The notes under the pieces: generated by a model
The model's input: the letters and a program-made list of their open reading frames with translations, nothing else
Database searches by the model: none
Told to the model about the DNA's origin: nothing
Source of the DNA: JAFEDN01 sp963795715
GTDB lineage: Bacteria > Pseudomonadota > Gammaproteobacteria > Coxiellales > Coxiellaceae
Reading direction: 5' to 3'
DNA: 64,000 bases
Assembly: GCA_963795715.1 (NCBI GenBank)
Contig: CAWCIY010000003.1
Coordinates: 620,001-684,000 of the forward strand
Shown: one piece after another, positions 51,503 through 61,776 of the stretch
Layout: each line of letters begins with the position of its first letter
Numbering within the stretch: the stretch's first letter is position 1
Translations under genes and position numbers: made by a program

Positions 51503-54500
51503 ATGAGTAGATTAGATCGCAGAGCTGATTTGGACGTCCAGTTAAATCCCCTAATTGATCCGGCGCCGAGCTTCTTAGGCTCTCCTGAAGAGTATCTTAA
51601 AAACAAAGGCCGACATTTTAGCCGTTTGTTCACCCGTAATCTGGATGTTGATCCCCTCGTTCGGGCCACAAGCCAAGTTGAATATGCAAAAAAGGTATGG
51701 GCTGAATTCTTATTAAAAGGTGCACCCACATTTGTTTTGCATCAGGCGAGATTGGAATTTCTACGAGTAGCCAAGGAATATACGGATGTGGTAGATAACA
51801 TGAATAAAGAGATAGACGCTCATAATGAGAAAATTGCAAGAACTGCTGTCCCTCCTGCTCCTTCTATCCCTCCTATTTCTCGTATCCCGTACGATCCAGT
51901 ATTATTACAGCATCCTACCCTCACCAAGCTCGATGATGTTTTAGAAAGACATCCGGTAAAAAAAGCTTTGGACGAGCGATCCCTGCCTCCATTACCACAT
52001 ACAGAAGAATTTATTAAGAATTTAGATATGGATACTTTAGAGGGTAAATTAGTGAGTCCCCGAGGGAAGTTAGTCGCCCTATCTGAAGATTTGGGAGCTG
52101 CCTTATTTGCCCAAGAAGCTCAAGCCAATTTTAAAGCGGACATCGATACAGCCATAGTAACACGCCAGCCGGTAGAATCGGCCAGTCAAATTGTGGGCCA
52201 CCTACAGTTTTTAATAGCGACTAAGCGATCTCAGGGCGTTTTTATTGAAAATCCGTCTTTTATTGCCTGGGTAACGTTTAATGGCATTATGTTGGAAAGA
52301 GTCAAGGAATTATTGACAGCTGATTTAAAAAAACTGGCCGACAATACAGATCCTACCAAATTAAAGGTTGAAACTGGAACTCGCTTGCAAAGACAGACTG
52401 AATTACTAGGAAAATTGGGGGGCTTGTCTGCAGGTACAACTCTTAAAAAATTACAGGAAACATTATTGACATTAGGTCCAGAAGATCTAAATGTTAAGGA
52501 ATTTCTAAAATTCTCTTTTCCGGACCCGAAGCGACAAGAAATCATATTAAAAACCATTGGTTCCACAAAAGATTGCCAGGAGACCGAAAAAGAAATAGAT
52601 AAACTGATTGATGAATTGAATAAAGAACGATTACCCACTGGTAAATTGGGTAAACCGTTGAAAGAGTTGGACGAAAGCGAGCAATGGAATAAACTGGTAT
52701 CCCGCCTAGACAAAAACGCCGGACAATATTCCGGTGTAGCCCCAGCCGCCTTAGCCGCAGCCGCTTATGTTTTAGATGAGAAAAACGATATCACCCCGGA
52801 TTCTAAAGATTTTAAAGACAAGGTCAAAAAATCTATCAAGGAAGCCATAGGTGAAGATGACAAATCCGACATAGACCAAGCCGCCTACGACGGTGCATTA
52901 TTGGGTATTGAAGCCGCAGAGGAGCATTTGGCGAAGACTGATGAAGCCAAGAATATGGCGGAAAATGCTTTAAGCGTCTCGGAATTTGCTGGAAAATTTT
53001 TAAATTTGTCTTATGAGGATTTGCTTGACCTCGCAGAAGTAAAAGAGAACAAAGTAGTTACATCAAACTTGGATAAGTTGCTAAGTGGAACAGATTATAA
53101 TTTTAATAAATTCCGGCTTCCATGTTTTATTCAAGCTGCTTACAACAAAATTAGGTTGAATACAAAGTCAACAAGAGAAGATGCACGTTTATCGCTGATT
53201 AAGGCCAGCATTTTAGGAGAGTCCTTATATAAGTTTTTAGAAGGAGATCATTCTTTATATGCATTAGCGATAAGTAAAACCACTATAATGGAAGCTATAG
53301 TTCAACACTTTGTTAAATATAGTCCTCAGAAAATTGATGAAGCATTTGTTCGAGAAGCATTAAGTGAGTTTAATAAAACTAGAAACCTCAGATTTGTGCC
53401 ACCAGAACTATTTGCTAAGGCGGGTGCTCTTGCTGAGGCATGCCAATTAGGTTTAGGGATAGTTGCTGGCGCTAAAGAGATTCATTCTGCTCAGAACAAT
53501 CTGGAGAAAGAAATTGAAGGTATTTTGAAGACGGAACTTCCCCCTGGACTTGCTAAGACTATAGCCGGCCAAATTTTTGTGCCTGAACGAAACGAAGGAA
53601 AATATGCAGATAATAAAAAACCAGAAGATGTAAAAGCAGCTGATATAAAATCAACAGTAGATAGAGAAGTTAAGCTTGCTAATAATAGAATTCGTCGAAT
53701 ATTAAACATTGCGCCAAAAGGCAATAACGAAGAAGAAAAAAAACTTTTCGAAAAGTTTTTAACAGAAGTAGCCAAGCATTACAAAACGAATGGAACTTTG
53801 GAAGATGACGCTCTGGATGAGTTAATAAACAAACACTTACCAGCAAGCGCATGGCTAAAGTTGAAAAAAGCTCCATTGGAAGAAAAAGGAACCAATGAGA
53901 TTTTAATCGTAGATTCTCTTACTACCTCCGAAACTGGAATTACCGAACAAGTGCGAACGGCAGAATTGAAAGGGTTGAAAGAGAAAATTCAGGGAAGTAA
54001 TCCAGAAGAAGAAAAAGAAGAAAAAGAAGGAGTGCTTCGCATTGATCCTATTCTCAGTCCTATGGGGTTTGCCAATACTGTGGACAAAATCTACTCTAAA
54101 TGCCAAGAATTTCCTTCCCAGCAGGTGGAAAGAGCCGCCCAAGCGGCCTGGAAAGCGGCGGGTGGAGACGACAAGGCCATCACTGGTGGTGATATCAGTA
54201 AAGAAGTGAAAGCAGACCATCATGAACAAGTAGCTTTAACATTGGCTAAAAAAGGAGGTTTAGCGCCTTCAATAGCTGCCTCTACATTCATTGCTAAGTC
54301 GTTAAAAGACGATAAGGAGATTCCCCGGGATAAAAGCAAGCAAACTCTATTGCAAAAGGTTCATGCTCGCCATCAGAGCCGTGCCTCTAAGGCTCCCGGC
54401 GCAGCCATGGGCGCCAGCATCGAAGCTGCTGTCATAAGAACAGGAGTCTCTCAATTTGTTGCTAATCGTATTACTAAAAGAATTTTGGATATCGCATTAG

Positions 54501-57289
54501 ACAAAACGAAGGATCCCCAATCGTTATCTGAAGCAATTGAAACTCTAGTTGAGTTAACTAGTAATGCGGAAATGGTGCATAATTTCGTCTCTGATTTAAG
54601 TAGATTAAAACTTGATAAAAACCTCCCGGCATCTGTACATGCTGAAATAAAAGAAAGATTAGTTGCCGCAGCTCTTGAAGGCAAAGATATAAGTGCTGAA
54701 GCCAATGGTATTGTTGATAGCGTGCTGGCAGAAAATAGAAAGCGTGACAGTACTTTTACTGTAGTACGCGGCGCAATTGACTACAGTGAGTCAAAGCCTT
54801 TTAGAAGAATTATTATGTCAGCTATTATAAAAAACAAGGATGCAGAAGAGAATAAAAAAGCACAGGATAAGATTTTGGGTGCAGTAGGCAAAGGCAGGGC
54901 TCTAGCAGCCACTGTCCAAGCACTGGCTGATGTGGAAAAAAAATATGCCAGTGTGAGCAACAAGCCTGCCAATTATAAAGAAGTGACCGCTGCAATTGTG
55001 GCTTCGGCTATGGCCTCCGGACTTTCACAAGATCAAGCTTTAAAATTAACAGCCGACCTAATGCAAACGTATATCACTCAACATAATTTCGATAGCTTAA
55101 CTCCGGCTCAGTTTGAAGATAAGGTCCATGGCTTTGCAGCTGACCTTAATAACGAAGAGAAAAAAGAAGACGATAGGGAGAACAAACCCAAAACATTGAC
55201 CGAAGTTTCCAAAATTATTTTCCGAGCAGCCCATTCAGCCAGTCACTTGCCAGAAGATAAACTTGCTAATGGAGTCAAGGCCGGCACCACCGTGGCTGCC
55301 TTAACTTTCCCTGCACTGAATTCTCCGAAAGAAGCCGGCATATTGGCTGGAGCAGTGGCCTATGCCCGAAGTGGTAAAATGTCCGAGGCCGACAAGGCCG
55401 GGCTTTATGCAGAAGCAGTTTCTACTTTGATAAAACCGGAGAATGAACCTTTTGCTGCGGCCTCGGCAGGTGCGGTGGCAGTTCTTCGTCAGTTTCTCGA
55501 TAGGAGAGAGGATATTACCACCGGAGGCCAAAATCCTACGGGTTTTACTAATGATATTTCTACTGTACACGATGGGCTGGGGGATAGAGCAACTGGTGAT
55601 CACACTATAGGCATTGCTGCTGCAGCTATTGATAAAATGTTGAGCGGCCCTAATTTCCGAAATAGTTTGGATTTAAATAATGATGATACATTTCTGCAGT
55701 TAACCGCAGCAACTACTGTTTCTACACAAGTCGGCGCAACCGCCTTAAAACTAGGTTTTAATCAAGCCGAAGCCAAGGATTTCGCTCTTGCACTGTTAAA
55801 TAAGGAAAGTACAACTTTTCTTCCCACATTAGAAACTACCTTGGCAATCCGGCGCCTAGGGGAATTTTTAGACACGATAGACAATATTTCCCACATACCG
55901 CTTAGAGTTTCTTATAAGCCCAATCAAGATATAGAAGGTTTTGCTAATCGTAAGGATACCGCTTTAAGAGCAGGTTTGAACAGTGCAGGTCTGGGTAACA
56001 TACCAGCGGGTAACCTTTCTGCCGAAGAAGTTTTTAGGCGCGCTAATCTAGCTGCTTTAGGTGCTAAAAACTTCTTTTTAGCAGATACTAAGGTTTCTAA
56101 CCCAGCAGAAAAATTAGCTGCTGAATTAGTCGGAAAATTAGCTGCTTTAGAAGTGTATCGAAGAATTTTAGATACCCATGCTTTGAGAACGAATATTTCT
56201 GAATCTGACTTAGCTAAAATTACTAAAAAGGCTAGGTCTTTGTCGGAACAGGCCGAAGGCGCCACTGCTGATTTTAGAAGCCAGTTTATAGCTAAGAATA
56301 GTTTAAATCCCAATCACACTCCTAACATCACTCCAGCAACTCCACGAGAGGCGATTGAGAAATTGGCTACCGCAGGAAAAGTCGGTTCTTTAATTCATAT
56401 TGGTTTATCCGAATTTGAAAACTCTACGAAAGTTGACAATGTGGATAAACTGATAGAAACAGTTGAAATGATGGTGATAAGTTCCGGAGGTACTCCAAAA
56501 GAAGCTCGATCCATTGGGGAAAAACTGAAACAAGGTTTAAAAACTGCTTCCAATGGCGAAGAAGCCGGTGCTTTGGCTGCGGCTTTAATTGACTCAGCTA
56601 AGCCGGAGTTGTCTCAAGCCGTTGCGGCGGTGGTGGCAGATATCTGTACTAATGGCGATTTACAAAACAAATCCAAAGCCATTGCTCGCGCTTCTAGCGT
56701 TGCAGCGTGGAGTAAAGACAGCATATTGAATTCTGCTCCAGAAGGTGTCGCCGGTTTAGAGCAGGATAAAGACACCCAAAATAAACGCATACAAGCAGAA
56801 GCTGCGTACATTGCGCTAAGAGATGAGTTGTTGCAAAAAACTTCGGATAAAACTGGGTTTGCTAAGTCTTTGAAAGACAGTCACTTTGGCGGCGTGCTGT
56901 TAGATTTAAGTAAAGATAAAAACCTTAAAATAACACTACCGTATTATGATACCCCTCAAGCTAGACGGCTTATAGATGTTATGCCGGAAATTGCTAACGA
57001 TTTGAAAGAATGCAATGGGTATGTTACTAAAGAAACTTTAGAGAGGGCAATAAAAGATTTTAATGCTTTACATAAACCTGAAAATCATTTAGAACTGGAG
57101 GATATAAATGGTGGCAAGAGTTGGTGGATTTCTTTTGAAAACATAGACGAAGGTGCAATTAAACAGTTTATGAAAATATTGGCTGCCCATGCTAAAGTCG
57201 AAAAAGCCCACAAAATAATGGCTGAAACGCAAGCGGTTTCCGTTAGTGGAGCTGAGTCTTCCTCAAATAATAATAAAATCGGGATGTGA
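51503..57289 (+). CDS. Giant helical protein B, tandem paralogue, candidate effector
   Basis: 1928 residues with the same three-zone layout as protein A. After the shared first 445 residues the sequences part (KKSIKEAIGEDDKSDIDQAA here against SARVAESVGKDDKSGIDQAA), staying alignable with moderate identity across the middle, with patches of near identity such as GVKAGTTVAALTFPALNSPK and MSEADKAGLYAEAVSTLIKP. The KEN run is missing. From about residue 1560 the two are again almost identical up to the last 10 residues, where A ends FGGSSENPG and B ends SSNNNKIGM. No leader, membrane segment or recognised domain. Same start region and promoter as A. Function unknown; same inference as for A. Confidence 0.75.
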   Translation: MSRLDRRADLDVQLNPLIDPAPSFLGSPEEYLKNKGRHFSRLFTRNLDVDPLVRATSQVEYAKKVWAEFLLKGAPTFVLHQARLEFLRVAKEYTDVVDNMNKEIDAHNEKIARTAVPPAPSIPPISRIPYDPVLLQHPTLTKLDDVLERHPVKKALDERSLPPLPHTEEFIKNLDMDTLEGKLVSPRGKLVALSEDLGAALFAQEAQANFKADIDTAIVTRQPVESASQIVGHLQFLIATKRSQGVFIENPSFIAWVTFNGIMLERVKELLTADLKKLADNTDPTKLKVETGTRLQRQTELLGKLGGLSAGTTLKKLQETLLTLGPEDLNVKEFLKFSFPDPKRQEIILKTIGSTKDCQETEKEIDKLIDELNKERLPTGKLGKPLKELDESEQWNKLVSRLDKNAGQYSGVAPAALAAAAYVLDEKNDITPDSKDFKDKVKKSIKEAIGEDDKSDIDQAAYDGALLGIEAAEEHLAKTDEAKNMAENALSVSEFAGKFLNLSYEDLLDLAEVKENKVVTSNLDKLLSGTDYNFNKFRLPCFIQAAYNKIRLNTKSTREDARLSLIKASILGESLYKFLEGDHSLYALAISKTTIMEAIVQHFVKYSPQKIDEAFVREALSEFNKTRNLRFVPPELFAKAGALAEACQLGLGIVAGAKEIHSAQNNLEKEIEGILKTELPPGLAKTIAGQIFVPERNEGKYADNKKPEDVKAADIKSTVDREVKLANNRIRRILNIAPKGNNEEEKKLFEKFLTEVAKHYKTNGTLEDDALDELINKHLPASAWLKLKKAPLEEKGTNEILIVDSLTTSETGITEQVRTAELKGLKEKIQGSNPEEEKEEKEGVLRIDPILSPMGFANTVDKIYSKCQEFPSQQVERAAQAAWKAAGGDDKAITGGDISKEVKADHHEQVALTLAKKGGLAPSIAASTFIAKSLKDDKEIPRDKSKQTLLQKVHARHQSRASKAPGAAMGASIEAAVIRTGVSQFVANRITKRILDIALDKTKDPQSLSEAIETLVELTSNAEMVHNFVSDLSRLKLDKNLPASVHAEIKERLVAAALEGKDISAEANGIVDSVLAENRKRDSTFTVVRGAIDYSESKPFRRIIMSAIIKNKDAEENKKAQDKILGAVGKGRALAATVQALADVEKKYASVSNKPANYKEVTAAIVASAMASGLSQDQALKLTADLMQTYITQHNFDSLTPAQFEDKVHGFAADLNNEEKKEDDRENKPKTLTEVSKIIFRAAHSASHLPEDKLANGVKAGTTVAALTFPALNSPKEAGILAGAVAYARSGKMSEADKAGLYAEAVSTLIKPENEPFAAASAGAVAVLRQFLDRREDITTGGQNPTGFTNDISTVHDGLGDRATGDHTIGIAAAAIDKMLSGPNFRNSLDLNNDDTFLQLTAATTVSTQVGATALKLGFNQAEAKDFALALLNKESTTFLPTLETTLAIRRLGEFLDTIDNISHIPLRVSYKPNQDIEGFANRKDTALRAGLNSAGLGNIPAGNLSAEEVFRRANLAALGAKNFFLADTKVSNPAEKLAAELVGKLAALEVYRRILDTHALRTNISESDLAKITKKARSLSEQAEGATADFRSQFIAKNSLNPNHTPNITPATPREAIEKLATAGKVGSLIHIGLSEFENSTKVDNVDKLIETVEMMVISSGGTPKEARSIGEKLKQGLKTASNGEEAGALAAALIDSAKPELSQAVAAVVADICTNGDLQNKSKAIARASSVAAWSKDSILNSAPEGVAGLEQDKDTQNKRIQAEAAYIALRDELLQKTSDKTGFAKSLKDSHFGGVLLDLSKDKNLKITLPYYDTPQARRLIDVMPEIANDLKECNGYVTKETLERAIKDFNALHKPENHLELEDINGGKSWWISFENIDEGAIKQFMKILAAHAKVEKAHKIMAETQAVSVSGAESSSNNNKIGM

Positions 57290-57303
57290 GGGGATTTTTT
57301 AAA

Positions 57304-57867
57304 TCAACGCGGTTTTGGCACTGTGATTTGCCCTGCAGCGGGTCCCTTGATCCGTCTTCGCTTGGCCATATCTTTGGCAGTAGGAGCATACCCTTCCAAA
57401 TCCAAACCGGCGTCTAAACTTTGCATCCAGGCCGCCCAAGCCATTAAGGGGTGCCCATCGACCAGCTGAATGCCCTCCCAACCTTGCTCGATGGCAATTC
57501 GCACCATTTCCATCGCGGTAGTGACCGCTTGATTCACTAATGTACCTGTTCCTGTTCCACTCGATCCACTTCCTTCACGACCGTCTATAACAGTGGGTGA
57601 AGTTTTCGGATTGCCAAACAGCCATAACCCGGGAGAACTGCTGATGGCATTGCCATAATTATGAATTTTCCAACCGGATTTGGCCGTGACTAATTGCAAC
57701 GGCGGCAGCTCTTCAGTGGTGAAACCGGTATTCATAATTTGTAAAAACGGGCATTGATCTAACAGGTAAACGACATCGCTGGCAGATATGCGTCTTTGCC
57801 AGTCCACGGTATCCATGCCTAAGTCATGGAGTGCTTTTTGTACTTCATCAGGTAGATTTTTTTTCAT
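57304..57867 (-). CDS. Small protein with LPD7-like C-terminal domain
   Basis: 187 residues. The N-terminal half (VQKALHDLGMDTVDWQRRIS; PFLQIMNTGF) is unrecognised; a Gly/Ser/Thr linker (GSGSSGTGTGT) follows; the C-terminal half, MVRIAIEQGWEGIQLVDGHP then MAWAAWMQSLDAGLDLEGYA plus PT, matches the LPD7 pattern (W..I.L.G....A.W..A...G....GY.PT) known from relaxases and large polyvalent proteins of mobile elements. Last gene of a minus-strand series below the alpha/beta hydrolase (21 nt gap). Part of its 3' end is duplicated at 51.3 kb. Confidence 0.6.
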   Translation of the reverse strand: MKKNLPDEVQKALHDLGMDTVDWQRRISASDVVYLLDQCPFLQIMNTGFTTEELPPLQLVTAKSGWKIHNYGNAISSSPGLWLFGNPKTSPTVIDGREGSGSSGTGTGTLVNQAVTTAMEMVRIAIEQGWEGIQLVDGHPLMAWAAWMQSLDAGLDLEGYAPTAKDMAKRRRIKGPAAGQITVPKPR

Positions 57868-57888
57868 AGCAAAAAATTATAACTAATT

Positions 57889-58512
57889 TCACCAATTAAC
57901 GATATGCTCTTTTAACTCCATCAAACGGCCATGAAAAAAATGGCTCGCCCCTGGCATGATAACGAACCGCAAAGGCGAGGGAGGATTCGCCGCCCAGGCT
58001 TTGACTTCCTCAAAAGAAACCACTTCATCTTGATCGCCCTGAATCACCAGCCAGGGGCAGGTAATCGACTTTAATTCTTGAAAAGGATAGCGATCCACCG
58101 GCGGAGCAATGCTGATTAAGTGACTGGGGAAAACAGTTTGCGCCGCCAAAGCACTGACATAAGAACCAAAAGAAAAACCTGCGAGCCAAAGAGGTGTCCC
58201 TGGTAAAACAATGTTAACCCAGGAGATAATGGCCTCAAGATCCGCCAATTCTCCAGTAACATGGCCATATTCACCGGTACTGGCGCCGATGCCGCGATAA
58301 TTAAAACGCACAGTCGCAAGGCCGAGTTCGGAAAAAGCCCGGGCGACGATAGTCACCACTTTGTTTTTCATAGTACCGCCCTGTCTGGGATCGGGGTGAC
58401 AGATTATGCCCACTCCTTTTAATGGTTCTTGAGGACGGGTTGTTAATACTTCGAGCTGGCCCGCCGGGCCGGGTAATAAAAAAGTGCTTTCTTTTTCGGG
58501 AAAAGTATTCAT
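57889..58512 (-). CDS. Alpha/beta hydrolase
   Basis: 207 residues of the short dienelactone-hydrolase-like type. Nucleophile elbow LAGFSFGSYVSAL (Ser), acid in VIQGDQDEVVS, catalytic His in PGASHFFHGRL; oxyanion segment IICHPDPRQGGTMKNKVV and FNYRGIGASTGEY. All three catalytic residues are present, so it should be active on esters or similar bonds; substrate unknown. Cytoplasmic. Lies between the ABC transporter genes and the LPD7-like gene, probably in one operon. Confidence 0.88.
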   Translation of the reverse strand: MNTFPEKESTFLLPGPAGQLEVLTTRPQEPLKGVGIICHPDPRQGGTMKNKVVTIVARAFSELGLATVRFNYRGIGASTGEYGHVTGELADLEAIISWVNIVLPGTPLWLAGFSFGSYVSALAAQTVFPSHLISIAPPVDRYPFQELKSITCPWLVIQGDQDEVVSFEEVKAWAANPPSPLRFVIMPGASHFFHGRLMELKEHIVNW

Positions 58513-58527
58513 TTAAACCTCTTTAAA

Positions 58528-59823
58528 CTACTGCGGATTTTCCAAACTTAAAATTCCGGTATTATAATCATATGCAAACAATTCTGCATAGCGTCCCCAA
58601 TCAATCACCGTCGCTAGCACTTCTTCTGCTGCTTCTTCACTTAAATCACCCTGTAATTCGGTGAGGAAATTTTTTTCTTGAGTAGTATGATCCGATTTAC
58701 GATCCAACACTTGCCGGATATGCCGGGCTAAAGGCACATAACTCATTAAATGCGCGGCAAAAATTTGTTTACGTTGTAAAATATCGGCGGCGGCAAACAC
58801 TTTGCCTTGCTCGGTAAGCGCGATATCTCCTTCAGAAACCACTCCGAAACGTAAAATTTCTAAAGCTTCCGTCAAAGGGAATAAGCTATCGATCTCTAAA
58901 TGCAATTTTTCAGCTAAATTAGGCAAATCTGCATTGCCATCGTATTCGTAATCCAGTTCTTCAATAAACCCAATCACCTCGGAAATTTCCACTTTGGGTA
59001 AGCGATAAGTTAGGCCAATTAATTTTACCGCGTGCTTTAAGCGGTAATTTTGCGCCGTCGGGACGAGTCATCAAAGTGTAGATATCGATCAATCAACTGC
59101 CGGAAACGAGGGTCTTGATAATCCCGCGGATGTTTTAGCGTAACGTTCATTTCTGCAGCCACATTGCCCGGGTTGGTGCCAAACACAAAAATTCGGTCCG
59201 CTAAAAAGGCGGCTTCTTCAATATTATGAGTCACTATCATCACCGCTTTAATTTTGGTAGCGGAAGTTTGCCAAATATTAATTAAATCACTACGCAGATT
59301 TTCTGCGGTCAATACGTCCAGTGCGGAGAAAGGTTCATCCATTAATAATAATTCCGGATCGACCACCAGCGCTCTGGCAAATCCCACGCGCTGAGCCATG
59401 CCGCCGGATAGTTCTTTGGGATAAGCGGATTCAAAGCCGTCTAAACCCACAATATCAATGGCTTTCAAGGCGCGCTTGCGTCGCTCTTCCCGTTCGACAC
59501 CTTGCGCTTCCAGCCCCAGTTCTACATTTTCCAAAACGGTTAACCACGGCAGTAAAGCAAAATTTTGAAAAACCATGGTAAGCCCGGGTACTGGGTGGAA
59601 AATGGGCTGGTTGTGAAATAACACTTCGCCGTCGCTGGGCCGTACTAATCCGGCAATAATGCGCAAGAGCGTAGATTTACCAGAACCGGATTTGCCTAAC
59701 AAGCGCCACGATTTCGCCTTCATTGATATTAAAATTGACTTGATCGAGTACCAGCAGTTCCGGCGCCCCTCTTTTTTTAAAGGCTTTTTTGATCTTTTTA
59801 ACTTGCAGTAACGGAGTTGCCAT
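58528..59823 (-). pseudogene. NitT/TauT-type ABC transporter ATP-binding protein with AAA-associated C-terminal domain, three frameshifts
   Basis: The true start is ATG 59823: MATPLLQVKKIKKAFKKRGA, on to NEGEIVAL in frame 1. One extra base near 59700 shifts to the frame with Walker A LLGKSGSGKSTLLRIIAGL, signature ELSGGMAQRVGFARAL and Walker B LLLMDEPFSALD. Another extra base after RQLID shifts to DIYTLMTRPDGAKLPLK, and a third to HAVKLIGLTYRLPKVEISEV, leading into the helical AAA-associated domain (58992-58528) that ends at 58528. All parts of a normal 430-residue protein are present. Likely energises import of an anion, sulfonate or similar compound. Confidence 0.75.
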
Positions 59824-59833
59824 AAGCTCGACC

Positions 59834-61603
59834 TCACATTTGAAAACGTTCTTCGGCCAAGCGGTACAAAGGCCGCCATAAAATACGATTGATCATGACA
59901 ACATAAAGCGCCATGACAATGATGCCGAGTAATACGCGCGCAAAATCACCCTGTCCGGTTGCAGAGCTGATATAAGCTCCTAACCCGGTGGCGTTTAAGT
60001 GAATATTACCCCAATGTACTGTTTCCGCAATGATGCTGATATTCCAGGCGCCGCCGGCTGCAGTAATGGCTCCTGTAATATAATAGGGAAAAATTCCCGG
60101 CAACATAAAGCGCCGCCACCATAACCAGCCGGAAACATTTAAAGTACCTACGGCATGATGCAGATTTTTGGGCAGAGCATTGGTTCCGGCGATGACATTA
60201 AATAAAATATACCATTGTGTTCCTAAGATCATCAATGGTGAAACCCAAATGTTGACGTTTAGATGATAGCGCACGATGAGTAAGGTAATGATAGGGAAAA
60301 ACAAATTAGCTGGAAAGGCAGCTAAAAATTGAATCAGAGGTTGCATGAGTTGAGACAACCGAGGATTGAGTCCAATCCAAATTCCCACCGGCACCCAAAT
60401 GAAAGAACTTAATGAAATAAGCACTAACACCCGTAAAGCAGTGATTAATCCTAAAAAACAGACATGTTGAGCTTCAATCCAGGTGATTTTTGAAAAAATA
60501 AAATTACCAATCACCCACAAAGCGGCAATGATGACTAGGATTAAAACCAAATACCATAAAAACAAAGCCACAAAACGCCACAATGCCCCCTGAGGTGTAA
60601 ACGGTTTCGCGGTATGAGTCTGGCGCAGCCAGCGCATATTAATAAAGCCGTTGCCCAATATAGAAATTGCCGAGGCCCAATGTTGAAATAATCGTGTGCG
60701 TTGAAATAAATTGAGTAGCCAGGATTCGGGTAAATCTTCTCCGGAGGTATGCTCGGTTTTAAATTTTTCCGCCCAGGCGGTTAAAGGTCGAAATAAAATT
60801 TGATCGTACAAAGCGATGACGATAATCATAGTGATAATCACATAAAAAATCGCTGTTAAATTTTTTTGAGCGATGGCCAAAGCAATATAAGAGCCAATTC
60901 CAGGCAGGGTAATTTGATATTGGCCGACGGAAATGGCCTCGGATGCGACTAAAAAAATCCAACTGCCGGACATCGACATCATCATGTTCCATAACAGCGC
61001 CGGAGTCGCAAATGATGCTTCTATTCGCCAAAATCGCTGCCAGGCGAGAAAATCGGAACATCGCTGAAGCTTCGCGTAAATCTTTGGGCACCGTGGAAAC
61101 ACTTTGATAAAAGCTCAAAGTCATATTCCAAACTTGGGCGGTAAAAATAGCAAATATCGCGGCGCATTCGGGTCCAATCATGCTGCCTTGGAATAAGTCG
61201 ATAAACACGACCACTGCTACAGATAAAAAACCTAGCACGGGTACGGATTGCAAAATATCTATGCAAGGAATAATGATTCGTTCCGCATGACGGCTTTTAG
61301 CAGCCCAAGTGCCAAAAATAAAGCTAAAAATAAGGGAAAATATCAATGCGATGAGCATGCGTAAAACAGTGCGCAAAGCGTAATAAGGTAGCATCAGCGG
61401 GCTAAGTGAAATGGGAATGGGTTTACCGAGTTGGTAATGCCCCATCATTTTTGAAGCGCCCCAGCCCAAGGCCACTATCAGAGCCAACACCAGCACCAAG
61501 GCGACCATATCCCAATAATTGGGAATGGGCCAAGTATGCCACTTCGTTTTTGGCGAAAGTATTTTTGGTTGACCGCATAACAGTGCTCTGGGGTTTCAGT
61601 CAT
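59834..61603 (-). pseudogene. NitT/TauT-type ABC transporter permease (two fused membrane domains), two frameshifts
   Basis: Start ATG 61603 (MTETPEHCYAVNQKYFRQK), frameshift, then WHTWPIPNYWDMVALVLVLA and the first permease domain to SAMFRFS (about 61085), one extra base, then AWQRFWRIEASFATPALLWN and onward in the frame ending at 59834. Two binding-protein-dependent transport domains are visible, each with the EAA-type loop (KDLREASAMFRFS; HAVGTLNVSGWLWWRRFMLP) and many hydrophobic helices. About 580 residues if repaired. Stops 10 nt before the ATPase gene start, so one operon. No substrate-binding protein is seen. Confidence 0.7.
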
Positions 61604-61776
61604 GAGCCAATCATACTCTTTAATAAATAAGCTGTCATGTCCCGATGGGGGGGCGCAAGGGGGAGAGCAATTTTCGCTTTAGCGGAAATCGCTGGACTAT
61701 CGGCAAGATTATAGATAAAATCAGGCCTTCTTTAGGGACTATGTGGGAAAAACCCTTCAATTTATAAGGAGTGAAA

